A stretch of 19,211 nt of DNA from Anaerolineae bacterium (GCA_016926595.1 JAFGOG010000257.1:1-19211); one strand, 5' to 3'. Shown: positions 7,067-15,035, numbered from the stretch's first letter. The notes: generated by a model from the letters alone, not told the origin. Program-made: numbers and translations.

Positions 7067-7873
7067 ATGTCGATATTGAGCCTGCTGACGCGAAAGCAAA
7101 TTCTGTTCATCATCGGCCTGAACGCCGCAATCTCGCTGGTAATCAGCCTGATCGTCGGCCTGCTGCTGATCCGGCCCAACCGGGCGGCCTCGACCCCGGC
7201 GCCGACCAAGGCAGCGCTGGCTACTCCAGGCGCCGCGGCCGTCACGCCAACCGCGGCGCCCGTCGTCCACGTCGTGCAGTCCGGGGATACGATCTCGGGG
7301 CTGGCTCTGAAGTACGACGTCCCCGAGGAGGACATTATCGCCGCCAATCAGCTCGAGAACCCGAACTTTCTCACGCTGGGCATGGAGCTGATCATCCCCG
7401 TCGGCGGCCTGCCGCAGATTACGCCCACCTGGACGCCACAGCCGACGCCGACCGAGACCGATATCCCTTTTGAGCCGCCTTCGGTTAACCAGACGGCTAC
7501 GGCCCTGGCCGAGGCGGGCGTGACGGCGACCGGCTTTCCGACCCAGCCGCCCGTCGCCGGCGAGATCCAGATCCAGATCACGGAGGTTGTCGCCCCGGGG
7601 AACGCGGACCGGGAGGCAGTGGTCATCGCCAACAAGGGCAAGCAGGTGGTCGACATGCAGGGCTGGACCCTCAGCGACGCCGGGGGGAATGTCTATGCCT
7701 TCCCGAGCTTTCGCCTGTACGCGGGGGGCAGCGTGACAGTCAACACGCGCATCGGGGTAGACGGTCCCAACCAGTTATACTTGAACAAGCTGACGCCGAT
7801 CTGGACAGTCGGCGAGCAGGTCACGCTCAAGGACACAGCGGATAAGGCGGTCGCCATCTTTACGGTCAAATAG
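7067..7873 (+). CDS. Membrane-anchored LysM and lamin-tail domain protein
   Basis: This 268-aa protein has one N-terminal helix (about 11-35), followed by RPNR and a Pro/Ala/Thr linker. The rest is therefore outside the membrane. A LysM domain spans 67-111 (VVHVVQSGDTISGLALKY...) and should bind peptidoglycan-type glycans. After a second Pro/Thr linker (118-162) comes a lamin-tail (LTD) immunoglobulin-like fold at about 166-266, with ITEVVAPGNADREAVVIANK and GWTLSDAGGNVYAFP. The start at ATG 7067 is fixed by GGAGG five bases upstream; GTG 7055 in the same frame is rejected because it precedes that site. It is the last gene of the ilvE operon. The role is probably cell-envelope binding or structure. 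No catalytic residues are seen. Confidence 0.88.
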   Translation: MSILSLLTRKQILFIIGLNAAISLVISLIVGLLLIRPNRAASTPAPTKAALATPGAAAVTPTAAPVVHVVQSGDTISGLALKYDVPEEDIIAANQLENPNFLTLGMELIIPVGGLPQITPTWTPQPTPTETDIPFEPPSVNQTATALAEAGVTATGFPTQPPVAGEIQIQITEVVAPGNADREAVVIANKGKQVVDMQGWTLSDAGGNVYAFPSFRLYAGGSVTVNTRIGVDGPNQLYLNKLTPIWTVGEQVTLKDTADKAVAIFTVK

Positions 7874-7903
7874 CCTGGCTTGTCAGGCCGGAATGATGCG
7901 AAA

Positions 7904-7934
7904 CGCCCGCCCTCCCCGGCGAAGAGGACGGGCG
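7904..7934. terminator. Hairpin between convergent genes
   Basis: CGCCCG/CGGGCG (6 bp), one mismatch and CCTC/GAGG (4 bp) close a 9-nt loop. A smaller stem GCCTG/CAGGC lies at 7873-7888. Read on the minus strand the large hairpin is followed by TTTCG, so it best serves the histidine phosphatase gene. It may also stop the ilvE operon, although that side lacks a T-run. Confidence 0.55.
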
Positions 7935-7943
7935 CTCCACCTC

Positions 7944-9293
7944 CTAAAGAGGAGCCTGGACGCCTGACAGGTGGCAGGTATCATTCAGGCACTGCGCCAG
8001 CCACCGCCCGCCTTCCCGGACCCCTGGCCCGGGACCCTCCTGTTGGAAAAGGTCGAGACCGGCCGGATCCTGGCGGATGCGCCAGATCTGGTCGAGATCA
8101 AGCCCGAGAAGTGTGCAGACCAGGACCTTGTTGACGATCTCGTGGCCGACCAGGACCAGCGTCCGGCCGGGGTCGCCCCGGCTCCCTGGACCAGGAAGGT
8201 CGGCAGCCGCCTCTCCGAGAAGCGCCCGGACGCGGGCTTGGACGTCCGCCAGGCTCTCACCCTCCGGGAAACGGACCCGGCTGGGGGCTGCGCGCCACAG
8301 GCGGTAGATCTCGGGGTAGAGATCGGCCGCTTCTGCATGGGTGAGGCCCTGGAAGCAGCCATAGTCGATGTCAAGCAGGGCCGGGTGCGGCTGGATCGGC
8401 AGCCCCAGCTCGGCGGCAAGGGGCTCGAGGGTCTGTTGGGCGCGGAGGAGCGGGCTGGCGTACAGCGTCGAGATCGGGAATGTCCCGGTCTGCCCGTCGG
8501 CCGCCAACCGCCCCGCCAGCGCCCGTGCCTGGGCCAGCCCGGCGCCATCGAGCGGCAGGTCGGTGCGGCCCCGGAAGCGCTCAGCGCCAGCGCCCGCGTT
8601 CCAGCCGGTCTGGCCGTGGCGGACCAGGATAATTCGCATGCCGTCCCCCGCGGCGCGGCCAGTGACCGGGGTGATATGGCAGGTGTCGTTGAGGCCAACG
8701 ACGACAAAGGCGCCTGTGGCTGGGTCATAATCAAACCGGCTCAGGTTGCACAGGTCCTGGCGCACCTGCCAATGGGCGGCGTCGGGCAGGCTGGCCAAGG
8801 TGCAGGCCAATACCCTGGTGACGACCTGGTGGGTGACAAAAACGATCGTTTCTCCGTCGGCATGGTGGTCGATGGCGCCGCGGAGCGCGGCCACTGCCCG
8901 GTCGCGCAGATCGGCGATCGATTCACCACCCGGGATCTGGGCGCTGAACGGATCGCGCCGCCAGGCGCTGTAGAGCTCGGGCCAGCGGCGGAGCACGTCG
9001 GCGTGGCTCTGGCCGGCCCACTCGCCATAGTTCATGCTGGTTAGACCCGGCAGGGCCTCGGCGGCCAGGCCGTGCGGCGCAGCGATGATCTCGGCGGTGC
9101 GGAACGCGCGCTGGAGCGGGCTGGAATAGACGGCGGCCAGAGGCTGGCGGGCCAGGCGATCGGCTGTGGCTTGAGCCTGGACGACCCCCGCATCGGCCAG
9201 GGGCACGTCGAGCAGGCCACGAAACCGCTCCTCCTGCCCCTCGCCCATGTTCCAGGCGGTCCGGCCATGGCGAATCAGGATAATGTGTATCAT
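7944..9293 (-). CDS. Tandem histidine phosphatase (two phosphoglycerate-mutase-like domains)
   Basis: This 449-aa protein is two histidine phosphatase domains in one chain, about twice the single-domain length. Domain 1 (1-207) has LIRHGRT (H9 as phospho-acceptor) and VTHQ (H155). Domain 2 (219-441) has LVRHGQT (H226) and VGHE (H384). Each ends in the same tail, LNDTCHI or LNDTCHL. The usual acid before the YG motif is aspartate in domain 2 (LLDIDYG) but serine in domain 1 (LTSMNYG), so domain 1 may be weakened. Such enzymes act on sugar phosphates, cobalamin intermediates or phosphoglycerate; the substrate is unknown here. The start at ATG 9293 has GGGGAG just upstream. The in-frame ATG 9317 overlaps the -10 box and cannot be used from that promoter. 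Confidence 0.92.
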   Translation of the reverse strand: MIHIILIRHGRTAWNMGEGQEERFRGLLDVPLADAGVVQAQATADRLARQPLAAVYSSPLQRAFRTAEIIAAPHGLAAEALPGLTSMNYGEWAGQSHADVLRRWPELYSAWRRDPFSAQIPGGESIADLRDRAVAALRGAIDHHADGETIVFVTHQVVTRVLACTLASLPDAAHWQVRQDLCNLSRFDYDPATGAFVVVGLNDTCHITPVTGRAAGDGMRIILVRHGQTGWNAGAGAERFRGRTDLPLDGAGLAQARALAGRLAADGQTGTFPISTLYASPLLRAQQTLEPLAAELGLPIQPHPALLDIDYGCFQGLTHAEAADLYPEIYRLWRAAPSRVRFPEGESLADVQARVRALLGEAAADLPGPGSRGDPGRTLVLVGHEIVNKVLVCTLLGLDLDQIWRIRQDPAGLDLFQQEGPGPGVREGGRWLAQCLNDTCHLSGVQAPL

Positions 9294-9315
9294 CAGTCTC
9301 CCCTCTTGGAGTCCC

Positions 9316-9344
9316 ATTGTAACGAGACGGGGCTAATGTGTCAA
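9316..9344 (-). promoter_or_regulatory. Near-consensus sigma70 promoter of the histidine phosphatase gene
   Basis: On the minus strand, -35 TTGACA (9344-9339), a 17-bp spacer and -10 TACAAT (9321-9316) match 11 of 12 consensus positions. The start would be near 9309, giving a 16-nt leader to ATG 9293. Confidence 0.8.
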
Positions 9345-9396
9345 GGCGAGAAGGAGAGTACGAGTTGATCGGCAATATCTAACCCGGGCTGACAGC

Positions 9397-9425
9397 TTGA
9401 GCAATTTGAACTACTATGGTAGAAT
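9397..9425 (+). promoter_or_regulatory. Promoter of the response regulator gene
   Basis: -35 TTGAGC (9397-9402), a 17-bp spacer and -10 TAGAAT (9420-9425) with TGG just before it. Transcription would start near 9432. This excludes the in-frame TTG 9397 and ATG 9424 as start codons and points to GTG 9454. Confidence 0.7.
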
Positions 9426-9453
9426 GCAGAGTGACGTTGAGGAGCAGGGGAAG

Positions 9454-9837
9454 GTGCCAACAGTTCTGATTGTAGAAGATGATCCTGGCATTAGCCGGCT
9501 GCTGGGCGCGCTGCTGGATTTTGAAGGCTATGAGATCGAGGATGCGAAGGACTGGGACGACGTGCTGTTCGCCGTAGAACAGATCCGGCCGGACCTGGCG
9601 ATCTTGGATGTGCATCTGCGGGTAGGCGATGGATTTGACCTGCTGCGCCAGATCCGCGCCCACCCCGACCCGTCTACCGCGCGCACGCCGGTGCTGATGA
9701 TGTCGGGTATGGATTATCGATTTCGATGCAAGCAGGCCGGCGCCAACGGTTTTCTGGAAAAGCCTTTCGACCGGATGGCGCTTCTGGAGGCCATCCGCAG
9801 GGCCACCGAGGTCGAGGCGGTCGATAGCGGCCAGTGA
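9454..9837 (+). CDS. Single-domain response regulator (CheY-like receiver)
   Basis: This 127-aa receiver domain has the acidic pair in LIVEDD (near residue 8), the phospho-acceptor aspartate in AILDVHL, a serine in LMMSGM and the conserved lysine in FLEKPF. No output domain follows, and no histidine kinase is in the window, so it acts through protein contacts or is fed by a distant kinase. The start at GTG 9454 is chosen because GAGGAGCAGGGG lies directly upstream and because longer frames begin at or before the promoter -10 box. It sits divergent from the histidine phosphatase gene and 153 nt ahead of the PHP/AAA module. Whether it is part of that module is unknown, since hairpins lie between them. 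Confidence 0.9.
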   Translation: MPTVLIVEDDPGISRLLGALLDFEGYEIEDAKDWDDVLFAVEQIRPDLAILDVHLRVGDGFDLLRQIRAHPDPSTARTPVLMMSGMDYRFRCKQAGANGFLEKPFDRMALLEAIRRATEVEAVDSGQ

Positions 9838-9856
9838 CCGGCGGCAGAGCCGCCGG
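9838..9856 (+). terminator. Hairpin after the response regulator
   Basis: CCGGCGGC-AGA-GCCGCCGG is a perfect 8-bp stem with a 3-nt loop directly after the stop codon, but no T-run follows. A weaker stem (9910-9929) ends in ATTTTT (9931-9936) and could complete termination. Confidence 0.45.
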
Positions 9857-9942
9857 CCAAGCAGGCACATTAACAATCAAGACAGACCTTCGCACCGGAA
9901 AAGGGCAAAGGCCGTAATCAACTCGGACCGATTTTTCACGGG

Positions 9943-9960
9943 CCGCCTTCAAGGAGGCGG
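9943..9960 (+). promoter_or_regulatory. Leader hairpin ahead of the PHP-domain gene
   Basis: CCGCCT-TCAAGG-AGGCGG forms a 6-bp stem 30 nt before GTG 9991. Its right half contains AAGGAGG, which resembles a Shine-Dalgarno site and is partly buried in the stem. The real site, AAGGAG at 9980-9985, lies outside it. A regulatory role is a guess. Confidence 0.3.
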
Positions 9961-9990
9961 TTCCACCTAACCTATCATCAAGGAGTTAAA

Positions 9991-11802
9991 GTGTCAAAGA
10001 AGAAGAAAAAACAGATGCAGTGGTACAAGATGGATTTGCATCTCCACACGCCGGCTTCGGCAGATTGGCAGGAGCCAGGAGTGACCTATTTGGACATATT
10101 GCGCAAGGCGGAGATGCGAGGATTGGACATCATTGCCATCACGGACCACAACACAGTGGCAGGCTGCGCTGCACTCCGGGCTACCATTGAGCAGCTTGAC
10201 ATGCTGGAGCGGTTGAACCGCATACAGCCTGACGAGAAGCAGCAATTGGAAGAATACCGGCGTATTGGGAACAAGATATTGGTGCTGCCGGGATTCGAAT
10301 TCACTGCCACTTTGGGTTTTCACGTGTTGGCGATCTTTTCGCCCGAAACCAGTATCCGCACTTTGGAGCACCTGCTCCTGGAGCTGAACGTCCCAACAGA
10401 CAAGCTGGACGTGGGCGCCACCGACGTCGGCGCGACAAGTGATGTGCTGACCGCCTACCGCCTTATAAACGAAGCAGGAGGTCTGGTCATCGCCGCCCAC
10501 GCCAATTCGAGCCATGGCGTGGCCCTGCAAGGCCTCGATTTTGGCGGGCAGACCCGGATCGCCTATACCCAGGACCCTCACCTGCATGCCCTCGAGGTCA
10601 CCGACCTCGAAAAGCGCGGGCGCCGGACGACCGCCTGGCTCTTTAGTGGGCGGATACCCGAATACCCCCGCCGGATGCATTGTATCCAAGGGTCTGACGC
10701 CCACCGGCTGAACCGTGACCCGAAAGACAAGAACCGCCTGGGCGTCGGCGAGCGGGTAACCGAGATCCAACTGCCAGAAGTCAGCTTTGAAGCTATCCTG
10801 GCCGTCCTCGAAGACGATGACTTTACCCGGACGCGGCCCTATCAACCGGCCAAGGCACCGTTCGACCACGTCCAGGTCGCCCGCGAGGAAGGGCCGAGCA
10901 TCGTCCAGGCGTTCCACGAGGGGATGGCCGTCCAGGGTGGGCGGTTGCACGCTATCCTGCGCGACGTGGTCGCCATGGCCAATACCAACGGCGGGACGAT
11001 ATATGTCGGGGTCAAGGCCGACCCACGGGCGCTGCCGACTGGCATCGCCGACCCCGACGAGGCGATCCCGGCGCTCAGAGCCGAGATCCAACGCAAGGTG
11101 ACACCGCCGCTGGAGGTGGATATAACCACGGTAGAAACCCAGGGCCGGCAGGTGCTGCAGCTCAGCGTCCCGGCAGGCGCCGAGGTGCCGTACGCGCTGG
11201 AGGGCATCCACGTGTACGTGCGGCAGGAAGCCGAGACGAACATCGCTCTGCGCGACGAGATTGTCAACCTGGTCAGGCGCACGCCCGGGGCAGAGCCGGC
11301 GCCTTCTGTACAGTCGGCCGCCAGCGCTGCGTCCACCGCCGCGCCCGGGGTGGTGGAACCTCCAGGGACCGGCGTCCAGATCCTGGAGACGATCGAAACC
11401 AAAGGCGCCCCGCATCATACTATGAAAGACCTGCGCAATGGCAGCGTCGTCCGCAACGTCACCAGATCGTCGGCGCGCAAGCTATGGGGCTATGCTATCG
11501 CCGAGCATGAGACCCAACCGGTCCAGGTCGACCAGGTGCAGTGGCGCGGCGATTTGGGGTTGGTCAAGTCGTCCAAACGGGCGGGCAAGATGCGCTACGA
11601 TCTGGCCCAACGCCTGCCCGACGGCACGCTACAGGTCTATTACGGCGTGACGGATGACGGGATGCGCGGCGCCTGGCGTGTGTTCCTGTCCCCCGACGCG
11701 CCATCACCGGAGGCGACGTTGCCATCGCCTGTGGCAGCGCCGGCGGAGGTTGCGAGCGAAGAAAATCCGGAGGCAGCGATGCTCCGCGAGGAAAGTGAGT
11801 AG
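9991..11802 (+). CDS. PHP metal-hydrolase fused to AlbA_2/Schlafen-type domain
   Basis: This is a 603-aa multidomain protein. After a Lys-rich start, residues 12-285 are a PHP domain with metal ligands in MDLHLHT (H17, H19), ITDHNT (D52, H53), PGFEF (E103), AAHANSSH (H170, H175) and GSDAH (D236, H238). A helical insert sits at about 63-95. PHP domains hydrolyse phosphoesters, including nucleic-acid ends. Residues about 300-428 fit the AlbA_2 (Schlafen-like) domain: [20 protein letters not shown] and, near 398-421, a VPYAL..IHVYVR..T..ALRDEI pattern. After an Ala/Pro linker, residues 463-580 form a domain I do not recognise. The start at GTG 9991 has AAGGAG five bases upstream. The next gene continues in the same frame after TAG AAT CAA. 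The first 390 bases are poorer in GC than the rest. The domains suggest nucleic-acid processing; no biological role is established here. Confidence 0.88.
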   Translation: MSKKKKKQMQWYKMDLHLHTPASADWQEPGVTYLDILRKAEMRGLDIIAITDHNTVAGCAALRATIEQLDMLERLNRIQPDEKQQLEEYRRIGNKILVLPGFEFTATLGFHVLAIFSPETSIRTLEHLLLELNVPTDKLDVGATDVGATSDVLTAYRLINEAGGLVIAAHANSSHGVALQGLDFGGQTRIAYTQDPHLHALEVTDLEKRGRRTTAWLFSGRIPEYPRRMHCIQGSDAHRLNRDPKDKNRLGVGERVTEIQLPEVSFEAILAVLEDDDFTRTRPYQPAKAPFDHVQVAREEGPSIVQAFHEGMAVQGGRLHAILRDVVAMANTNGGTIYVGVKADPRALPTGIADPDEAIPALRAEIQRKVTPPLEVDITTVETQGRQVLQLSVPAGAEVPYALEGIHVYVRQEAETNIALRDEIVNLVRRTPGAEPAPSVQSAASAASTAAPGVVEPPGTGVQILETIETKGAPHHTMKDLRNGSVVRNVTRSSARKLWGYAIAEHETQPVQVDQVQWRGDLGLVKSSKRAGKMRYDLAQRLPDGTLQVYYGVTDDGMRGAWRVFLSPDAPSPEATLPSPVAAPAEVASEENPEAAMLREESE

Positions 11803-11808
11803 AATCAA

Positions 11809-13137
11809 GTGGAAGCTAGATCTGGTATTGGGACAAGGGCCGCTGCGCCCGCGGCTCCTATAGAATCGTTTATTCCCGAGCCACGCACTATAGACGAAAC
11901 CAGTCTGGGGTTGGGTTTTCTATCCGACCTCACGCTCAAGTTGATCTACTACAAGAGCGACATGAGCGCCATGGAGATCTCGTCGGCGCTGGCCCTGCCC
12001 TTCGTCGGAGTCCTGGACAAGGTCCTGGAGTTTCTGAAACGCGAAGAGCTGGTCGAAATCACCGGGTCGAAGGGGTTTGGCGAGCGAGGCTACCAATACT
12101 CGATCGCCGGCAAGGGCAGCGAACGGGCGCTGCAAGCGCTGGATCGCGACCAGTATATCGGGCCGGCGCCGGTGTCGCTCGAACTCTACAACAAGATGGT
12201 CCTCAGGCAGTCGATCGGCGATCTGAAGGTGGGGCCGGATGACGTGCAGAGGGCGCTCTCTCACTTGATTCTGAGCGCAGAGACGATTAACAAGCTGGGA
12301 CCGGCGATCAACTCTGGCCGGTCGATGTTCCTGTACGGGCCGCCAGGCAACGGCAAGACGGTGATAGCCAAGAGCATCATTCGCATGCTCAAAGGCAATG
12401 TCTATATCCCCTACACCATTATCGTCGACGGGCAGATCATCCGTGTCTTTGACGAGTTAAACCACAGGCGGGTCGAAGAATCACCGGCGGCCTCCCAGAG
12501 AACGGGCGGCGGGCAGTCCCGGACAGACCCGCGCTGGGTCAAGATCCGGCGGCCGGAGATCCTGGTCGGCGGCGAGCTGGGTATGGCGAACCTGGACCTC
12601 ATCTTCGATCCGATCGCCAAGACGTACGAAGCGCCGTTCCAGATGAAGGCCAATAACGGCCTGTTTGTGATCGACGACTTTGGCCGCCAGGCCCTACGGC
12701 CCCAGGATCTGCTCAACCGCTGGATCGTGCCGCTCGAGCTGCGGGTCGACTTTCTGGCCCTGCAGACGGGCAAAAAGATCGAGGTTCCCTTTGACGAGTT
12801 GATCGTCTTTTCCACAAACCTGGACCCCCGCGACCTGGTCGACGACGCTTTTCTGCGGCGCATCCGCCACAAGATCAAGATCGATTTCCCGGACGAAAAG
12901 ATATTCTTCCAGATCATGCAGCGCGAATGCGCCGCCCACAATATCGACCTACCGCCAGAGGCGTTTGTCTATTTGATGCAGCGCCATTACTTTTCTCAAA
13001 ACCGGCCGCTGCGGGCTTGCCATCCGCGCGACATCCTGGATCAGATCCAGGATATCGCTTCGTATTTGGGCACCCGCCCGACCCTGAGCAAGCAGCTGCT
13101 GGACGCGGCCGTCGATAGCTACTTTGCCGACATATAG
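11809..13137 (+). CDS. AAA+ ATPase with N-terminal winged-helix region
   Basis: This 442-aa protein begins with a low-complexity stretch. A winged-helix-like segment covers about 28-110 (TLKLIYYKSDMSAMEISSAL...FLKREELVEIT...YQYSIAGKG). The AAA+ core has Walker A GPPGNGKT (177-184), Walker B FVIDD (286-290), sensor 1 FSTNLDP (335-341) and a likely arginine finger in DDAFLRRIRHK (R350/R351). It probably works as an oligomer that remodels protein or nucleic acid, with the winged helix giving target binding; that is inference. The start GTG 11809 is the only plausible one before the conserved region, although GAGGAAAG lies rather far upstream. It follows the PHP/AlbA_2 gene by six bases in the same frame, so coupling is expected. 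A strong hairpin follows its stop. Confidence 0.88.
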   Translation: MEARSGIGTRAAAPAAPIESFIPEPRTIDETSLGLGFLSDLTLKLIYYKSDMSAMEISSALALPFVGVLDKVLEFLKREELVEITGSKGFGERGYQYSIAGKGSERALQALDRDQYIGPAPVSLELYNKMVLRQSIGDLKVGPDDVQRALSHLILSAETINKLGPAINSGRSMFLYGPPGNGKTVIAKSIIRMLKGNVYIPYTIIVDGQIIRVFDELNHRRVEESPAASQRTGGGQSRTDPRWVKIRRPEILVGGELGMANLDLIFDPIAKTYEAPFQMKANNGLFVIDDFGRQALRPQDLLNRWIVPLELRVDFLALQTGKKIEVPFDELIVFSTNLDPRDLVDDAFLRRIRHKIKIDFPDEKIFFQIMQRECAAHNIDLPPEAFVYLMQRHYFSQNRPLRACHPRDILDQIQDIASYLGTRPTLSKQLLDAAVDSYFADI

Positions 13138-13141
13138 CAAT

Positions 13142-13176
13142 ATACACAGAGCAAGATGCAATCTTGCCCTGTGTGT
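13142..13176 (+). terminator. Strong hairpin between the AAA+ gene and mogA
   Basis: ACACAG/CTGTGT and GCAAGAT/ATCTTGC pair with one A/C mismatch around a GCA loop (core 13144-13174). No T-run follows, so it may be a partial terminator, an RNA-processing site or a stabiliser. It ends about 10 nt before the mogA Shine-Dalgarno. Confidence 0.45.
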
Positions 13177-13194
13177 TACAGCGCGGGAGGAGCG

Positions 13195-13710
13195 ATGATC
13201 CGGACCGGTATCCTGACGGCCAGCGACCGGAGCTATTCAGGTGAATACGAGGATCTCAGCGGCCCTGCTATCCGCGCGCTGGTGACCGAGCGGCTGGGGG
13301 CTGTCGTCGAACGGGAGGCGGTCGTTCCTGACGATCGAACGATTATCGCCAGCACGCTCGTGGCGTGGGCCGATCAGGTCGGCCTGGACCTGGTGCTGAC
13401 CACCGGCGGCACCGGCTTTGCCCCTCGCGACGTGACCCCCGAGGCGACCCGCGACGTCATCGAGCGCCAGGCCCCCGGCCTGGCCGAGGCGATGCGCGCC
13501 GCAAGTCTGGAGATTACCCCCCACGCGATGCTCTCCCGAGCCGTGGCCGGCATCCGGGGCCACACCCTCATCGTCAACCTGCCGGGTAGCCCCAAGGCCG
13601 TTCGGGAAAACCTGGAAACGATCCTGCCGGCGCTGCCCCACGCCGTCGAGCTGCTGCAGGGTCAGCAGGGCACCCACCAGGCGCAGCATCATCAGAGCCC
13701 CAAGCCATGA
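13195..13710 (+). CDS. mogA: MoaB/MogA-family molybdopterin biosynthesis protein
   Basis: This 171-aa protein is of normal family length. It should adenylylate molybdopterin before metal insertion (MogA activity); MoaB members share the fold, so mogA versus moaB is not settled. The diagnostic segment is TTGGTGFAPRDVTPEAT (69-85), with NLPGSPKAV further on and an N-terminal ILTASDR. The start at ATG 13195 has GGGAGGAG just upstream; the longer frame from 13156 would run through the intergenic hairpin. The last bases overlap hutI (ATGA), so the two are translationally coupled. No other molybdenum-cofactor gene is in view. The C-terminal tail is rich in Gln and His. Confidence 0.92.
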   Translation: MIRTGILTASDRSYSGEYEDLSGPAIRALVTERLGAVVEREAVVPDDRTIIASTLVAWADQVGLDLVLTTGGTGFAPRDVTPEATRDVIERQAPGLAEAMRAASLEITPHAMLSRAVAGIRGHTLIVNLPGSPKAVRENLETILPALPHAVELLQGQQGTHQAQHHQSPKP

Positions 13711-15026
13711 CCATCCAAGCCGACCTGCTGATCGACAATGCCGGGCAGCTCCTGACCCTGGCCTCGGCAGGCGGTCCAAAGCGGGGCGCGGCCATGCGCG
13801 ATCTGGGGCTCATAGCCGGCGGAGCGGTAGCCGTTCGCGACGGGCGGATAGTAGCGACCGGCCGGTCCGCAGATCTGCGGCGGATGGTGCGCGCCGACAA
13901 ATACCTGGATGCCGCCGGGTGGACGGTGATGCCCGGTTTTGTAGATCCCCACACCCACCTGGTGTGGGCCGGGGACCGCGCCGACGAGTTCGAGATGCGG
14001 ATCGCCGGGGCCAGTTACATGGAGATCATGGCTGCCGGTGGGGGCATCATGAACACCGTGCGCCATACCCGAGCCGCCAGCCTGGACGACCTGGTGGCGC
14101 AGACCCGGCTCCGCCTCGGCCGGATGCTGGCCCATGGCACAACCACCGTGGAGATCAAAACCGGATATGGGCTCAATGTCGAAGGTGAATTGAAGCAGTG
14201 GCAGGCCATCCGGCGGCTGCAAGCCGAGACGCCAGCCACGCTGGTTCCCACTTTTTTGGGCGCCCACGCCGTGCCGGCCGAGTATAAGGGCCGCGCCGAC
14301 GAGTATGTCGAACTGGTTGTCCAGGAGATGCTGCCGGCCATCGCCCAGGAAGTTTCCGGAGATCCGACTGCTGCCCAGAACGGTATGGCTGAGGTCCAGC
14401 CTGTCTTTTGCGACGTTTTCTGCGAGGAGGGTGCCTTTTCGCTGGACCAGTCCCGGCGCGTCCTGGAAGCAGCCAAGGCATTGGGGTTTGGGGTCAAGAT
14501 TCACGTGGACGAGTTCAAGCCGCTGGGGGGCACCCGCCTGGCGGTGGAGATGGGCGCCGTCTCAGCCGACCACCTGGTCTGCACTCCGCCCGAAGAGATC
14601 GAGCTGTTCGCCCGCTCGGATGTGGTCGCCGTCGCCCTGCCCGGCACGCCCTTTGGCCTGGGTCATCACGACTATACCCCGGCGCGGGCGATCATCGACG
14701 CCGGTGGGGCATTGGCTGTGGCCACCGACTGTAATCCCGGCACCTGCTGGTGCGAGAGCATGCAATTGATGATCGCCCTAGCCTGCCGTTATCTGCGCCT
14801 GACCCCCGCCGAAGCGATCAGCGCGGCGACGATCAACGCCGCCCATGCTGTGGGCCTGGGCCATGAGGCCGGCAGCCTGGAACCGGGCAAGCGGGCTGAC
14901 CTAATCGTCCTCGCCGCGCCGTCGTACACGCACCTGGGCTACCGGTTTGGCACGAACCTGGTGCGGACGACCATCGCCGGGGGGCAGGTGATCCAGGGGT
15001 CTGAGGACGGCGAATCCCGCCTGTGA
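13707..15026 (+). CDS. hutI: Imidazolonepropionase
   Basis: This 439-aa amidohydrolase catalyses the third step of histidine breakdown, hydrolysing 4-imidazolone-5-propanoate to N-formimidoyl-glutamate. Metal ligands are visible in FVDPHTHLVW (H82, H84), KIHVDEF (H266) and VATDCNPG (D341). Family landmarks include EIKTGYGLN (149-157) and FLGAHAVP (183-190). It is somewhat longer than the roughly 410 aa usual for HutI, with extra residues near 20-36 and 217-230. It overlaps mogA by four bases. Neither hutH nor hutU lies in the window, so the histidine pathway must be completed elsewhere, or the gene has been separated from it. A related amidohydrolase is less likely, given the full motif set. 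Confidence 0.94.
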   Translation: MTIQADLLIDNAGQLLTLASAGGPKRGAAMRDLGLIAGGAVAVRDGRIVATGRSADLRRMVRADKYLDAAGWTVMPGFVDPHTHLVWAGDRADEFEMRIAGASYMEIMAAGGGIMNTVRHTRAASLDDLVAQTRLRLGRMLAHGTTTVEIKTGYGLNVEGELKQWQAIRRLQAETPATLVPTFLGAHAVPAEYKGRADEYVELVVQEMLPAIAQEVSGDPTAAQNGMAEVQPVFCDVFCEEGAFSLDQSRRVLEAAKALGFGVKIHVDEFKPLGGTRLAVEMGAVSADHLVCTPPEEIELFARSDVVAVALPGTPFGLGHHDYTPARAIIDAGGALAVATDCNPGTCWCESMQLMIALACRYLRLTPAEAISAATINAAHAVGLGHEAGSLEPGKRADLIVLAAPSYTHLGYRFGTNLVRTTIAGGQVIQGSEDGESRL

Positions 15027-15035
15027 TATTGGTCA

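Noticed and set aside
6162..7067. 301-codon minus-strand frame opposite the DUF92 gene
   Set aside because: Shadow of a gene with full DUF92 motifs; the product is a Gln/Arg-rich low-complexity chain.
9994..11418. 474-codon minus-strand frame opposite the PHP gene
   Set aside because: Shadow frame; the plus strand has complete PHP metal-binding motifs and a good ribosome site.
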